From NCBI RefSeq assembly GCF_030769565.1, contig NZ_JAVCAP010000019.1, positions 1-64,000 of the forward strand: a DNA stretch of 64,000 nucleotides. The letters are read 5' to 3'. The notes beneath the pieces were generated by a model. The model did not search any database. It was not told where the DNA came from and saw only the letters and a list, made by a program, of their open reading frames with translations. Shown piece after piece: positions 1 to 9,490 of the stretch. The stretch is from Methylophilus aquaticus. GTDB lineage: Bacteria; Pseudomonadota; Gammaproteobacteria; Burkholderiales; Methylophilaceae. Numbering within the stretch: the first letter of the stretch is position 1; every line of letters begins with the position of its first letter. Position numbers and translations under genes: made by a program.

Positions 1-39
1 CACTCAACCACAAACACCCACACTTATCAGTCATCCAAA

Positions 40-128
40 TTTTTAAAGAACATCAGCTTTTCAGCTGCTTTCGTTACCGTTCTTGCGTAACGAGGTGCGC
101 ATTATACAGAGGTTTTTTTACCGGTCAA
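40..128 (-). promoter_or_regulatory. rRNA operon promoter and boxA leader, reading off the left edge
   Basis: Reading leftwards there is a TTGACC -35 (123-128), a 16-nt spacer and a perfect TATAAT -10 (101-106), followed by a GC-rich GCGC discriminator typical of stringently controlled promoters. At 40-52 the minus strand reads TGTTCTTTAAAAA, close to the rrn boxA antiterminator, followed by a leader that reaches position 1. This is the usual layout just before a 16S rRNA gene, so an rRNA operon probably begins beyond the left edge. The 16S itself is not visible; that step is inference. Confidence 0.8.
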
Positions 129-177
129 GCGAAGAATTAATTTAATTTTCACTGACTAAATTCGACCTAAATTTCAT

Positions 178-254
178 TGGTTGCGGGAACAGGATTTGAA
201 CCTGTGACCTTCGGGTTATGAGCCCGACGAGCTGCCAGACTGCTCCATCCCGCG
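178..254 (-). tRNA. initiator tRNA-Met (CAU), CCA encoded
   Basis: The 77-nt cloverleaf begins CGCGGGATGGAGCAG and ends with a genomically encoded CCA. The anticodon loop is CTCATAA, giving anticodon CAU. Two initiator hallmarks are visible: a C1-A72 mismatch at the top of the acceptor stem, and three consecutive G-C pairs (GGG/CCC) next to the anticodon loop. It therefore carries formyl-methionine for translation initiation. It has its own promoter and is followed at once by an rRNA leader on the same strand. Confidence 0.97.
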
Positions 255-295
255 TCCGAATCGACTAGAAAACCTGTGTTGCGTCGAGAGGTGAG

Positions 296-325
296 ACTAT
301 AGCAAATTCTAGAAAAGAATGTCAA
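296..325 (-). promoter_or_regulatory. sigma-70 promoter of the initiator tRNA
   Basis: On the minus strand a perfect TTGACA -35 (320-325) and a TATAGT -10 (296-301) are separated by 18 nt, about 40 nt before the tRNA 5' end. The -35 box lies directly after the msbA stop codon (329-331), so the tRNA is probably transcribed independently of msbA. Confidence 0.7.
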
Positions 326-328
326 CTA

Positions 329-2062
329 CTATTTGCCAATTCCATGCATATTGTAGAGCGTGGCATATTTACCTCCGGACTGGGCAAGCTGCTCATGCAC
401 ACCCTCTTCTATGATTCGACCTTGATCCATCACAACAATGCGACTGGCGTGCTGTATGGTGGTGAGGCGATGGGCAATCATAATGGTGGTCTTACCCACC
501 ATGAGTTGCTTTAAAGCTGCTTGCACTTTATTTTCGGATTCATTATCCAACGCCGAAGTCGCCTCATCCAGAATCAGAACAGGTGCATTCTTGAGCATAG
601 CACGTGCAATCGACAGGCGCTGACGCTGGCCGCCAGACAAACGTAAACCACGATCACCAATATGGGTGTCTAATTGCTGTGGCAGTTTTTCGATAAACTC
701 CCAGGCATATGCCGCCTTTGCCGCTGCAACCACGGCCTCTCTAGATACCGCGTGCAGACTGCCGTAAGCAATATTGTGATAGATCGTGTCGTTAAACAGT
801 ACGGTATCCTGACTGACTAAGGCAAACTGCTGCCGCAAGTGTGGCAAAGCCAATTGCTGTATATCAATGCCATTTATCGTGATACGGCCTTGCTCTATTT
901 CATGAAAGCGCGGCAGCAGGTTTACCAATGTCGATTTTCCTCCACCTGACATTCCCACCAGCGCAACACTTTCGCCTGCTTGTATGGTCAGATTGAAGTT
1001 TGATAGTGCGGCACTCTGCCCGAATGGATATTTAAAGGTCACGTTCTGGAGTCGAATCTCTTGTATCGGCTGTGTCAGCAACAATTCGCCCTGATTCATT
1101 TCTGCTGAAGCATCCAGCACGGCAAACACGCTCTGGCAGGCGGTAACGGCAATTTGCACATCCTCATTGACAGAAGCCATCGCCTTGACTGGTCCGATCA
1201 ACATCAACAAAGCGCCAATAAATGCAGCAAACTCGCCCGCGGTGAACTGTCCTGCAGAGTAATAAATAACCATTCCGAGCGCAACCGCGGCCAGCATTTC
1301 AACAAACATGCTATTGAGTCCCGAGATACGCCCCAACCTGACCATCATTTGCCGGTTTTTGGCCGCAATGTTGCTAAAGCGCTGGTATTCATAAAATTCT
1401 CCGTTGAATATCTTGACGACACGCTGACCACTCGCCGCCTCTTCAATCACTTGCGTCATATCAGACATACTCGCTTGCACTTGCTTACCAGAGTTGCGCA
1501 GCTTGGGCGCCATTCTTTTCAGGTAACGTGCAATGATGGGCATCACCATTAAAAACACCAAGGTGAGCTTCCAATCCAGGTAAAGCATGTACGCCACAAT
1601 ACCGACTATGGTCAAACTGTCACGGATCGATGAAATAATGACTTTGGTGACAGCGCTGTAAAGCTGCTCGCAGTCAAAGGTTATTTTGGTTGTGATATTG
1701 GCGATAGCATACTGATCAAAAAAACTGGCCGGTAGCGTAAGCATATGCCCAAACACATGGTTACGGATGTCCTCAATCACGCGCCGTCCGACGATACGCA
1801 TTAAATAATTTGAGCCGAATCCGGCCAATGCGCGGGCGAATAACAAACCACATAACATGGCAGTCAGGTAAATGCGCGAGTCATATTGCGCTTGCCCTAC
1901 AAAACCTTTATCCGTCACCTGTTTGATCGTGCTTAGAAACGCTGTATTGCTGGCGGAGAGAATCATCAGACAGATCAGCGCCATGACAAACGTCAGCCAA
2001 TAGGGTTTGATATAGGCCATCAGTCTGGCCAGTTGTACGTAAGCGCCTTGCATATTGTTCAT
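329..2062 (-). CDS. msbA: Lipid A export ABC transporter, MsbA family
   Basis: 577 residues, the usual MsbA length: an N-terminal six-helix exporter domain followed by a nucleotide-binding domain. Visible motifs are Walker A GMSGGGKST (370-378), signature LSGGQ (475-479), Walker B ILDEATSALD and the switch histidine in IAHRLTT. MsbA homodimers flip lipid A-core across the inner membrane. The ATG overlaps the stop of the upstream acyltransferase (TAATG), so the two are translationally coupled, which fits a shared role in lipid A maturation and export. The LPS glycosyltransferases upstream strengthen the call over a generic multidrug exporter. Confidence 0.93.
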   Translation of the reverse strand: MNNMQGAYVQLARLMAYIKPYWLTFVMALICLMILSASNTAFLSTIKQVTDKGFVGQAQYDSRIYLTAMLCGLLFARALAGFGSNYLMRIVGRRVIEDIRNHVFGHMLTLPASFFDQYAIANITTKITFDCEQLYSAVTKVIISSIRDSLTIVGIVAYMLYLDWKLTLVFLMVMPIIARYLKRMAPKLRNSGKQVQASMSDMTQVIEEAASGQRVVKIFNGEFYEYQRFSNIAAKNRQMMVRLGRISGLNSMFVEMLAAVALGMVIYYSAGQFTAGEFAAFIGALLMLIGPVKAMASVNEDVQIAVTACQSVFAVLDASAEMNQGELLLTQPIQEIRLQNVTFKYPFGQSAALSNFNLTIQAGESVALVGMSGGGKSTLVNLLPRFHEIEQGRITINGIDIQQLALPHLRQQFALVSQDTVLFNDTIYHNIAYGSLHAVSREAVVAAAKAAYAWEFIEKLPQQLDTHIGDRGLRLSGGQRQRLSIARAMLKNAPVLILDEATSALDNESENKVQAALKQLMVGKTTIMIAHRLTTIQHASRIVVMDQGRIIEEGVHEQLAQSGGKYATLYNMHGIGK

Positions 2063-2901
2063 TATGGTTTTTTATACCTGTCATAGCTCCACATATATTG
2101 CAGTGGAAATTTTTTTACCAGCGCTTCTAGCATTTGGTTAAGTTTGGCAGGTGAAGAGACTGCCTCAGCGTTCAGGGCTTGCAAATGCAAATCGTAGCCC
2201 TGCCCGTCAGCCAATCGTTCAGCCACCACCACGATGACGCGGACATCAACACGGCTTAGCAACTGGCTAACCAATGTCATGGTGTACATGGGCCTACCAA
2301 AGAAATCGACCCACTCGCCTCGACCTTTACTGGCGATTTGATCAGGCAAAATACCCACTGCCTGATGGGCATGCAGGTTTCTCAACATCAGCCTGACGCC
2401 TTTGAGGTTGGCTGGAGCCAGTGTCACTGCGCCTTTTTTGCGCCCCTCTTGCATCAACGCGTGCATCCAGGACTTGCGGGAATCACGATGGAGTATCGTA
2501 ATCGGTTGCATGCTGGCGTAATAGATAGAAGTAATTTCAAAACAACCAATATGCGGCGTCAAAAAAAGGATGCCTTGAGTTTGTGCGATAGCCTCATCCA
2601 GACACGCTTTACCATAGACATGACGCACCCATTGCAACACTTGTGCTTGTGATCGCGACCAAATAGCCAAAGATTCAAGGATAAATTTTCCCATTTCCTG
2701 CTGGTTGTTGCGGACAGCCTGTTGCAATGCATGCTCGGATGGGAACAGGCCACTTTGCTTTAGATTCTCCACTAACAGTTTGTTTTGCTTGGTGGCAATC
2801 AGGTAAAACAGGCATCCGAGATAGCTACCTATGCAATGTATCCACTTCAGGGATAAGCGGTTAAGCAAGACACTGAGCATATTTAAAATTAATCTGATCA
2901 C
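2062..2901 (-). CDS. Lipid A biosynthesis acyltransferase (LpxL/HtrB family)
   Basis: 279 residues with the LpxL/LpxM fold. The HX4D/E catalytic motif is seen as HIGCFE (His117, Glu122). The enzyme attaches a secondary acyl chain to Kdo-lipid A at the inner face of the cytoplasmic membrane. A hydrophobic N-terminus (about 20-38) can anchor it. It sits between msbA, with which it shares a stop/start overlap, and a family-9 glycosyltransferase whose stop is one base upstream. Whether it acts first (LpxL-like) or second (LpxM-like) cannot be read from sequence alone, so no symbol is assigned. Confidence 0.88.
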   Translation of the reverse strand: MIRLILNMLSVLLNRLSLKWIHCIGSYLGCLFYLIATKQNKLLVENLKQSGLFPSEHALQQAVRNNQQEMGKFILESLAIWSRSQAQVLQWVRHVYGKACLDEAIAQTQGILFLTPHIGCFEITSIYYASMQPITILHRDSRKSWMHALMQEGRKKGAVTLAPANLKGVRLMLRNLHAHQAVGILPDQIASKGRGEWVDFFGRPMYTMTLVSQLLSRVDVRVIVVVAERLADGQGYDLHLQALNAEAVSSPAKLNQMLEALVKKFPLQYMWSYDRYKKP

Positions 2902-2902
2902 C

Positions 2903-3814
2903 CTATTGCCTGCCTGCCTGAATCAACAATGCTTGCAATTTTTCCACCACACTCTCTACCGTTATCCCAAAAATACTCTGTTGCGGATCCTGAATAAAAT
3001 AGGCTTGTCGAGACCATGGCAAGTAGCGGACGGGTGAACCAGGCCCAAACAGTGTCAGGGTTGGCAAGCCCGCAGCTGCAGCCATATGGCCAAGGCCGGA
3101 ATCATTACCGAGGTAAAAGTGGCATCGCTTCAGCAGTGCATATGATTGGGGCAAGCTTAAATTGCCACACGCATTGTAAACCGGCAGTCTAACCTGCGCT
3201 GAAAACTGCTGCGCCAGCGCACGGTCAGCAGAGCCACCCAGCAACACCACGCCATCCACCTGCCCAGACAGTGCATTGGCAACAGCCACATAACGCGCTA
3301 ACGGCCAGATTTTTCCGGAAAAATTGGCGCCTAGCCCCACGGCAAGCAGGCGACCAGCGCATGGAAACTGCGTGTCAACTATATGCTGATCCTGCGCATT
3401 CGCCCATAGTTCAAGATTGGCAGCGCGATTGCCAACGAGCGTGCGAATCGCCGCCATGTGCTTGCTTACCGAGTGCATGTGCAGAGTACTGACATTCGAT
3501 TTTTTTTTGAATTTCTGCTTTGCCCGCAGCAAATGGACCAGAAAGTCGGTGCGCAAATCAACAATAAGGTCGTAGCGCGTTTGTCTCAAGAGAACAATCA
3601 GCTTCAGATAACCCATCCAGCCATGCGTCTTGTCCCGCTCAAACAGATGGCCAATATATGGACAAGATTTATACAAGGCAGAAGAGCGCACATCACACAC
3701 CAAGTCTATACATGCCTCAGGATAATGGGCGTGCAGGGCAGCAAGTACCGGCGTGGACATAATGGCATCACCAATATTAGACAAAGTGATCACGAGTATG
3801 CGTGTTGCGTACAT
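2903..3814 (-). CDS. Glycosyltransferase family 9 (heptosyltransferase-like)
   Basis: 303 residues, shorter than typical WaaC/WaaF (about 340). The N-terminus has the family-9 signature LSNIGDAIMSTPVL with Asp16, and the C-terminal donor-binding region has GNDSGLGHMAAAAGLPTLTLFGPGSP-like sequence (start of that motif: GNDSGLGHMAAAAG). Such enzymes transfer ADP-heptose or related sugars to the LPS inner core on the cytoplasmic face. It follows a family-4 transferase by 15 bases and precedes the acyltransferase by one base, so it is in the same operon. The exact sugar is not predictable. Confidence 0.85.
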   Translation of the reverse strand: MYATRILVITLSNIGDAIMSTPVLAALHAHYPEACIDLVCDVRSSALYKSCPYIGHLFERDKTHGWMGYLKLIVLLRQTRYDLIVDLRTDFLVHLLRAKQKFKKKSNVSTLHMHSVSKHMAAIRTLVGNRAANLELWANAQDQHIVDTQFPCAGRLLAVGLGANFSGKIWPLARYVAVANALSGQVDGVVLLGGSADRALAQQFSAQVRLPVYNACGNLSLPQSYALLKRCHFYLGNDSGLGHMAAAAGLPTLTLFGPGSPVRYLPWSRQAYFIQDPQQSIFGITVESVVEKLQALLIQAGRQ

Positions 3815-3829
3815 GGCTCCCCCCTAGAA

Positions 3830-4891
3830 TCACGCAATTGGCAAGCCAATCGAACCAAGCGCTGCCTGTAGTTGGTGACGCAGTTGTAGTTCAGAAAAAC
3901 TGGAAGCGTACAGGGCATGCGCCGCCTGCCTTTTGCCGTGCAGACAACGTGACCATTGCGTGACCGCGCTGGCCAATGCAACCGGATTAGCAGCGTCAAT
4001 TTGCCATAAGCTGCACTCCGGGCCACTGCCAAAAACTGCCGGATAGGCCGAACTGGCCCGCGTAATCACTGGTCGTGCGCAAGCCAGCGCCTGAAATACC
4101 TTATTGGGAATCACTTGCGCAGCTTTCTCCGAATCTCCAAATACACCGAGCACAATATCGGCTTGTGCAATGCGACGCGGCAGTTGTGCATAGGGAACAC
4201 TTGGCTCAAAGCTGACATTGACCAACCCTGCCGCCTGCTGCTGGACGCTGGCTTTTTCCGGCCCGTCACCGAGCAAAACCCACTGAATATGCGACTGACT
4301 GGCGGTCATTCTGGCGGCGGCGATCACTGTCGCTAGTCCATGCAAGGCAATAAAACTGCCATAAAACAAGACTTCAATAAACGTTGAAGAATGCGCAGAT
4401 GCTACAGGCGTAAATAAGGGTTGTTCAGCCCCGACATAAACACACGCTGTTTTTGCGGATTCCAGATTAAAACGCTGCATAAACATTTGCCGTTGTGGTT
4501 CGGTATCCAGCAACACCATATCCACCGCTTGCATCCACCTGGACTCACGCTTTAACAACCGTCGCGCCCAAACACTGTCAGCAGCATACTTCTGACGTTC
4601 ATAAACCTGCTTCTGCCAGGCACTGATCAGGGGGTCAAACAAAACAGGAATTTTCTTTTTGCGCGCCCATCGCGTGGCCGCAGCTACATCGCGCTGCCTG
4701 AAACAAGGCACCCATATCAAATCGGCGGAGGCTAGCCCCACCAGTTGCGCTTCAACATCCGCCAGCACACTGATGCGAGGCGAGAAATCAATGACTTGAT
4801 AACCCAGCGATTGCAACAATTGTCTGCAAATCCGGTTTCGTGAGTAATTGAGGTCAGAACGTCCCCACCAAATCACTTTAGGCATCGGCAA
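3830..4891 (-). CDS. Glycosyltransferase, GT4-like (GT-B fold)
   Basis: 353 residues. The C-terminal half resembles a GT-B donor domain: VLLGDGPEKASVQ, then PYAQLPRRIAQADIVLGVFGDS, then a segment around NKVFQALACARPVITR, the usual position of the nucleotide-sugar binding glutamate/lysine region. The N-terminus (VIWWGRSDLNYSRNR) fits an acceptor domain of this fold. It overlaps the 3' end of the upstream family-9 gene by 14 bases. It probably adds a core or outer-core sugar to LPS; substrate unknown. Confidence 0.78.
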   Translation of the reverse strand: MPMPKVIWWGRSDLNYSRNRICRQLLQSLGYQVIDFSPRISVLADVEAQLVGLASADLIWVPCFRQRDVAAATRWARKKKIPVLFDPLISAWQKQVYERQKYAADSVWARRLLKRESRWMQAVDMVLLDTEPQRQMFMQRFNLESAKTACVYVGAEQPLFTPVASAHSSTFIEVLFYGSFIALHGLATVIAAARMTASQSHIQWVLLGDGPEKASVQQQAAGLVNVSFEPSVPYAQLPRRIAQADIVLGVFGDSEKAAQVIPNKVFQALACARPVITRASSAYPAVFGSGPECSLWQIDAANPVALASAVTQWSRCLHGKRQAAHALYASSFSELQLRHQLQAALGSIGLPIA

Positions 4892-5996
4892 CCCCGGCAG
4901 TGGGCAAGTATGACAACAATTGTTGTGGTGAAAGCTGTCGCATACAGGAGTGATGGCTACACTGCCAGGTGTAACAATTTTTGCAGGTCACATCCAGTTG
5001 CAATGCAACCACTTGCTGACCCGTTGGTTTAACCCGCAACGGGTTGGTCGGACCACAAATAACCATCATTGGTGTCCGTGTGGACGCTGCAAGGTGTGCT
5101 GTGCCGGTGTCATTCGCCACAATGTATTTGGCATGTGCGCATATCACAGGCACCTCGAGCAAACGGGTTTGCCCGCACAAGTTCACCACATGCCACGGAT
5201 GCTGACTGGCTATCGCCTGACACTCTTCAACTTCGTCGCGCCCACCGAGCAGCACCACGCGCTCCCCCTGATTAATGCAATACGCAACCAGTGCTGCGTA
5301 ATTGGCAGCCCCCCAGCGCTTGGTCAATCCATTGGCATGACTGCCGCACAAAAAAATCGCAAACGATTTGGACAGCAAGCCATGCAGCGCCAATAACTGC
5401 TCGGCAACCACGACTGAGGACGGTGCTATATGGAGCTTGGGGCTGCTTGTGCGAAGTGGAATACCGGCCGAAAGCAATGCTTGCTGCATGATTTGAAAAC
5501 TGTGTGCCTGCGGTAGCTGCTGAGTTTGTCGAATGGTGTAAGGGAAGCGTGGGTGATTACCCAATAGCAAGGCAGGCGCTTTGCCCATCAACCTGAGCAT
5601 AGTCAGCAAGCCACGACTTTTATCGTTGGTTTGCAAATCGACAATAAGGTCATACTGCATCTCGACCACTTCTTTCAGCCATTGCCGGTAAGCGCGCCAG
5701 CGGCCTGGCTTTTGCTGAAGATTCACGCACCAAACCCTGCTAAACCTGACATCATGGTCAAACAGGGGCTGCCATGCAGGCATGGTATTCAAATGCAACG
5801 CTGCCTGCGGAAATGCCAGCCGGATATCTTCCATTATCGCGGTACTGATGACGATATCTCCCATGCCGCCCCATTTAATAACAAGAATGCGCTTGATGGA
5901 TGCATTGCGTGGCAGATCGTGAACAACCGTGTGATCCAACCTTGCGGTAAAACAGTCCGCATCCTGGTATTGCACCAAACTAGGCGGCCTGATCAT
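4878..5996 (-). CDS. Glycosyltransferase family 9, heptosyltransferase-like
   Basis: I start it at MIRPPSLVQ (5996), which overlaps the upstream ligase by 17 bases; an earlier in-frame ATG at 6029 would overlap by 50. About 372 residues. The N-terminal signature VIKWGGMGDIVIST and C-terminal NDTGTAHLAASTRTPMM are typical of ADP-heptose:LPS heptosyltransferases. The C-terminus is Cys/His-rich (CKNCYTWQCSHHSCM), as in a subset of the family. It is the second family-9 enzyme of the cluster, consistent with successive heptose additions. Confidence 0.85.
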   Translation of the reverse strand: MIRPPSLVQYQDADCFTARLDHTVVHDLPRNASIKRILVIKWGGMGDIVISTAIMEDIRLAFPQAALHLNTMPAWQPLFDHDVRFSRVWCVNLQQKPGRWRAYRQWLKEVVEMQYDLIVDLQTNDKSRGLLTMLRLMGKAPALLLGNHPRFPYTIRQTQQLPQAHSFQIMQQALLSAGIPLRTSSPKLHIAPSSVVVAEQLLALHGLLSKSFAIFLCGSHANGLTKRWGAANYAALVAYCINQGERVVLLGGRDEVEECQAIASQHPWHVVNLCGQTRLLEVPVICAHAKYIVANDTGTAHLAASTRTPMMVICGPTNPLRVKPTGQQVVALQLDVTCKNCYTWQCSHHSCMRQLSPQQLLSYLPTAGVADA

Positions 5997-7248
5997 GAGC
6001 ACGCCTGTCCAGACTAGCGATGAAAGCACAAACCAGCAGCAGCAGCACCGGAAACCACCAGGGGACCAGCATGGGTTGGGTGGTGTTTATCGGAAAGTAG
6101 ATTGCGATTAATGCGACAGCATAAGGCCAAGCCTGATTCTGACAGACAGCCCCTGCCTGCCTGTACCAACGCACGCATAACACGATGATGGCCAACAACC
6201 CCAGCCCCCCGACAATGCCGGTCTCGGCCAGCCATTCGACATAAATATTGTGACTATGCGTGGGATGATTCACAAAAGGATCATCAGCGCGGCTGGCATA
6301 TCGCGCATAGGCGTGTTTGTAGTTATGACTGCCAATACCGGTAACTGGCTGGGCCTGCCACATATGCAACCCGGTTTCCCACAAGTTGAGACGATAGCTA
6401 AGCGCATGATTCACGCGGTCAAATACCGACAGTCCAGTCACTGTCACCGCTTGGGTATTTTCCAGTTTGTATTTAGCCAATTGAGGATTTAAAAGGCTAA
6501 AAAGCATGGTCAACAGCAGCGGTACTGCCAGTACGGCCAGCCAACCCTTCCAGCCAAGCTGGCTACGCCACACACCCAGCAGCAACATCATGAGATAAAT
6601 GTAGACATAGCCGCGTGCGCCGGAAAGGGTAACCACCCCCCCCACGCCCAGTAAGATGGCCCAGGCCAACCATGTATATCTGGGGTGCAAATAATAAACA
6701 ATAGGCGGCAACATGGCCAACATCAATATTCCCTGATGCAAGTCAGTAAACATACCGGTGACACGTCCTTCTGGCGTTTTAGGGATACCCAGCACATCGA
6801 CGCCCAACAGGGTCTGGATAACACTATCCATTATCCACAAAGCCATTACCCAGCTTAGCCAGCGCGTCAATAACGCTCTATATGCCGCCTGCTGCAACAA
6901 CAATATCAACGCCAGACCTGCCAGATACATCAGGCTAAACCAGGCGATTGCCGACAGCGTTGCTTTCGCCGAAAACGCATGCAGCAATGACAACCACATA
7001 GGCAACCACAACAGCAGGAACACCAAAGTCCAACGGCGCACCGCCTGCTGTTTGATTAACGCAGACATAGACGTCAGCAACAGCCCCGCACCCACCATGG
7101 ACAGCAACAAGGCGGGCACTCTGCCTCCCCCCGAAAATGGACTCCAGCCGATGATCATCACCGCGAACAACAAACACATGTGCGCAAGCATCCTCGGCAT
7201 GGCATGGCGAGCATCAGGATGCGAAAGAAAAATGGCTTGCATACTCAA
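5980..7248 (-). CDS. O-antigen ligase/polymerase family membrane protein (WaaL-like)
   Basis: 422 residues with about ten hydrophobic segments and a large periplasmic loop containing GIGSHNYKHAYARY and HPTHSHNIYVEWLAETG, the Wzy_C/WaaL pattern. Members join undecaprenyl-linked glycans to lipid A-core in the periplasm, or polymerise O-units. Its place among core transferases favours ligase over polymerase, but the two cannot be separated from sequence alone. It overlaps the gene on each side by a few bases. Confidence 0.82.
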   Translation of the reverse strand: MSMQAIFLSHPDARHAMPRMLAHMCLLFAVMIIGWSPFSGGGRVPALLLSMVGAGLLLTSMSALIKQQAVRRWTLVFLLLWLPMWLSLLHAFSAKATLSAIAWFSLMYLAGLALILLLQQAAYRALLTRWLSWVMALWIMDSVIQTLLGVDVLGIPKTPEGRVTGMFTDLHQGILMLAMLPPIVYYLHPRYTWLAWAILLGVGGVVTLSGARGYVYIYLMMLLLGVWRSQLGWKGWLAVLAVPLLLTMLFSLLNPQLAKYKLENTQAVTVTGLSVFDRVNHALSYRLNLWETGLHMWQAQPVTGIGSHNYKHAYARYASRADDPFVNHPTHSHNIYVEWLAETGIVGGLGLLAIIVLCVRWYRQAGAVCQNQAWPYAVALIAIYFPINTTQPMLVPWWFPVLLLLVCAFIASLDRRAHDQAA

Positions 7249-8369
7249 TCGCTTTGACCGCTATCGGCTATCACATCATGATAAACCGCCAGTGTTTTCT
7301 GCTGCATCTCCTGCAATGAAAACTGCATGTTTGGCTGCACGGTTGGTGCTTGCGATAACCAGCTCAACGTGAGCATGGCCACTTCAGCCACATTTCCAAC
7401 AGGCACAGCACCTTCCGGTAACAATGCCGCCAATTGCTCGGCAACGCCACCATGCTGGTAGCCAATCACCGGCACGCCCAAACTCAATGCTTCCAGCGTC
7501 GTGCGGCCAAAGGCTTCTGGCTCGGCAGATAAGGAATACACAATCTTGGCCATAGCCATGATCTGTTTAACATCCTGACGGTAGCCGGTCAGGGTGATGT
7601 GCCCGGCTAACCCGGCAACGTGAATTTTCTGCTTTAAACTGGCGGCAAAAGCCTGTTTGTCAGCGGCCACCTCGCCCACCAGCAAGGCATGCACATCGTT
7701 ATGTTGCTGGCAAACAATACTCAACATATCAACGAAGTCTGCTGCGCCTTTCCAGCGCGTGACTCTGGCAGGTAAAACCAGCAACCGTTTGCCACGCGTC
7801 TGCGGATACTCAGCAAACCAATTCTGTTGCCAAGCCATCTCCGGCGAATAGCCAGGAGAGTACTGTGCGGTATCCACTCCACGGTAGATCAACCGCAACT
7901 TGCACGCATCCACCTGATAAGCCCGCTGCACATAAGCTTGTATCGTTTTCGAAACCACAATCACCCGCTCACCACACGTCATAATCCGGCTATACCAGCC
8001 AGAACGGTAGTAGCCATGCACAGTGGTGACCAGTCGTGGGCGCTGATCGCGAGGCATGCCCTTCCAAGCCAGAAACACCACCCACGCCGGGAAGCGCGAG
8101 CGCACATGTACAATATCTACTTGCTCGCGCCGCCAAAGGGCACGCAATTTGGGGATCAATAACAATGTCAGCAGCGACTTGCGCCCGACAGGATAGACAA
8201 AATGCGTGCTGCCTGAGGCCTCCAGTGCAGCCACCATGCGCCCACCAGCGGACACCACCAGTGACCGGTGCCCTTGCGAAACCAGATGTGATGCTACTTC
8301 CAGGGTGCCTTGCTCCACCCCGCCTGACTGCAAGGCGGGTAATATCTGTAAAACTGTCAGTGCACGCAA
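7245..8369 (-). CDS. Glycosyltransferase family 4 (GT-B)
   Basis: 374 residues. The N-terminal acceptor domain starts with VLQILPALQSGGVEQGTLEVA, the glycine-rich loop typical of GT4. The C-terminal donor domain contains the E-x7-E motif in EAFGRTTLEALSLGVPVIG and GYRQDVKQIMAMAKIVYSLS. It probably transfers a hexose or heptose to the LPS outer core. It overlaps the WaaL-like gene by 4 bases and follows the ELM1-like gene by 13, so all are co-transcribed. Confidence 0.87.
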   Translation of the reverse strand: MRALTVLQILPALQSGGVEQGTLEVASHLVSQGHRSLVVSAGGRMVAALEASGSTHFVYPVGRKSLLTLLLIPKLRALWRREQVDIVHVRSRFPAWVVFLAWKGMPRDQRPRLVTTVHGYYRSGWYSRIMTCGERVIVVSKTIQAYVQRAYQVDACKLRLIYRGVDTAQYSPGYSPEMAWQQNWFAEYPQTRGKRLLVLPARVTRWKGAADFVDMLSIVCQQHNDVHALLVGEVAADKQAFAASLKQKIHVAGLAGHITLTGYRQDVKQIMAMAKIVYSLSAEPEAFGRTTLEALSLGVPVIGYQHGGVAEQLAALLPEGAVPVGNVAEVAMLTLSWLSQAPTVQPNMQFSLQEMQQKTLAVYHDVIADSGQSD

Positions 8370-8382
8370 AACAGGAACTCAA

Positions 8383-9378
8383 TCACCAGGTTAACCGTGA
8401 TACCAAGCGACCCCTTGTAGAAGTTCGATTGAAATAGAAATAGCTTAGCAAGGCATCACTGCACCGGCTGGCTTCGTTAAAGCCAAGCACGGGCCGCATA
8501 TATTGGCGGTATAAACCATAAGGGTCATATCTGGCCACCAATTGGCGATCGATTAACTTTTCTATCCCCAGGCTGACGCGACTCACCCCTTTGGCCGAGA
8601 GGTTTATCAACCCTACAGCCACCTGCGCAGTGAGGGCTTCATACACCATGGACACAGAATCCTCAGTGACCCAGGCAGAAGACACGCGCGCCAGCGTGCT
8701 TTGCACCCAGTCCTTGCCAGTTTCTTCAATCGGAATGATAGTCAGGTTGGTCAGACTGACGCGATGCATGGCTGAAACAAAGCTGGCGGGCGTACGTCTG
8801 GAAGTGGTCAATACAAAATGAATCTCGGCAGACTTGCGTACCAGATCATATACCTGGGCAATGACGCCCAACTCATCCCAGTGAAAATGCTTACTGGGGC
8901 CGCCAATCATGATTAACACATCGCTGTTGCCTTTTTTTCCTGCATCGGCAGGCTGTATGTGGTTGATGACACCACGTGTCTCGATAAAACTGGAAAATCC
9001 ACGGTATTGATCGTGTTCTGGAATCAGGCAGACATCAAACATTTCGGCCGGCAAACTGGGCTGCATCATGCACACCGTTCGCCCGCCATAGGCACGCTTG
9101 GCGGCCAGCATATGGCCATGCGTAGCATGCCCAGCACCGATGATCATATCGGGCTTGGGCAACTGTTTACCGGCAGGCCAAACCCCGGCGGCCAAATACA
9201 ACCAGCCTGCGCCACCACTACCTACCGGCAAATCAATCACCTCGAGTACTAAGCGCTGCCGCATTTCATTGACCAGACCTAGCGACTGGTGCTCATGACC
9301 GGGTTTGCCATCTAACAGACGCCAAACGACAAGAGAACTATTTGAACGATTATCACTGATCAATTGCACCACCTCCAC
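8383..9378 (-). CDS. ELM1 family (DUF1022) protein
   Basis: 331 residues. The N-terminus WRLLDGKPGHEHQSLGL and the middle IIGAGHATHGHMLAAKRAYGG match the family annotated as mitochondrial fission ELM1 in plants, whose bacterial members occur in LPS gene clusters. The overall layout resembles a GT-B fold (IMIGGPSKHFHWD, then AWVTEDSVSMVYEALTAQ), so it may be a glycosyltransferase-like enzyme. The biochemical activity is not established. It is the first gene of this tightly packed LPS run. Confidence 0.82.
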   Translation of the reverse strand: MEVVQLISDNRSNSSLVVWRLLDGKPGHEHQSLGLVNEMRQRLVLEVIDLPVGSGGAGWLYLAAGVWPAGKQLPKPDMIIGAGHATHGHMLAAKRAYGGRTVCMMQPSLPAEMFDVCLIPEHDQYRGFSSFIETRGVINHIQPADAGKKGNSDVLIMIGGPSKHFHWDELGVIAQVYDLVRKSAEIHFVLTTSRRTPASFVSAMHRVSLTNLTIIPIEETGKDWVQSTLARVSSAWVTEDSVSMVYEALTAQVAVGLINLSAKGVSRVSLGIEKLIDRQLVARYDPYGLYRQYMRPVLGFNEASRCSDALLSYFYFNRTSTRGRLVSRLTW

Positions 9379-9490
9379 ATAACGTGCAGGTTAAATGCCT
9401 ATCATGACAAAATTATTAAACGAAAAAGAAAGAATTGTGTTGAGACTACCCACTCCATCGAGTGGGTAAAAAGAATGTGTTTCAGATCAA

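Noticed and set aside
9447-9468. Perfect hairpin TACCCACTC/GAGTGGGTA after the DUF4197 gene
   Set aside because: The U-tract is on the wrong side for minus-strand termination, so I do not call it a terminator.
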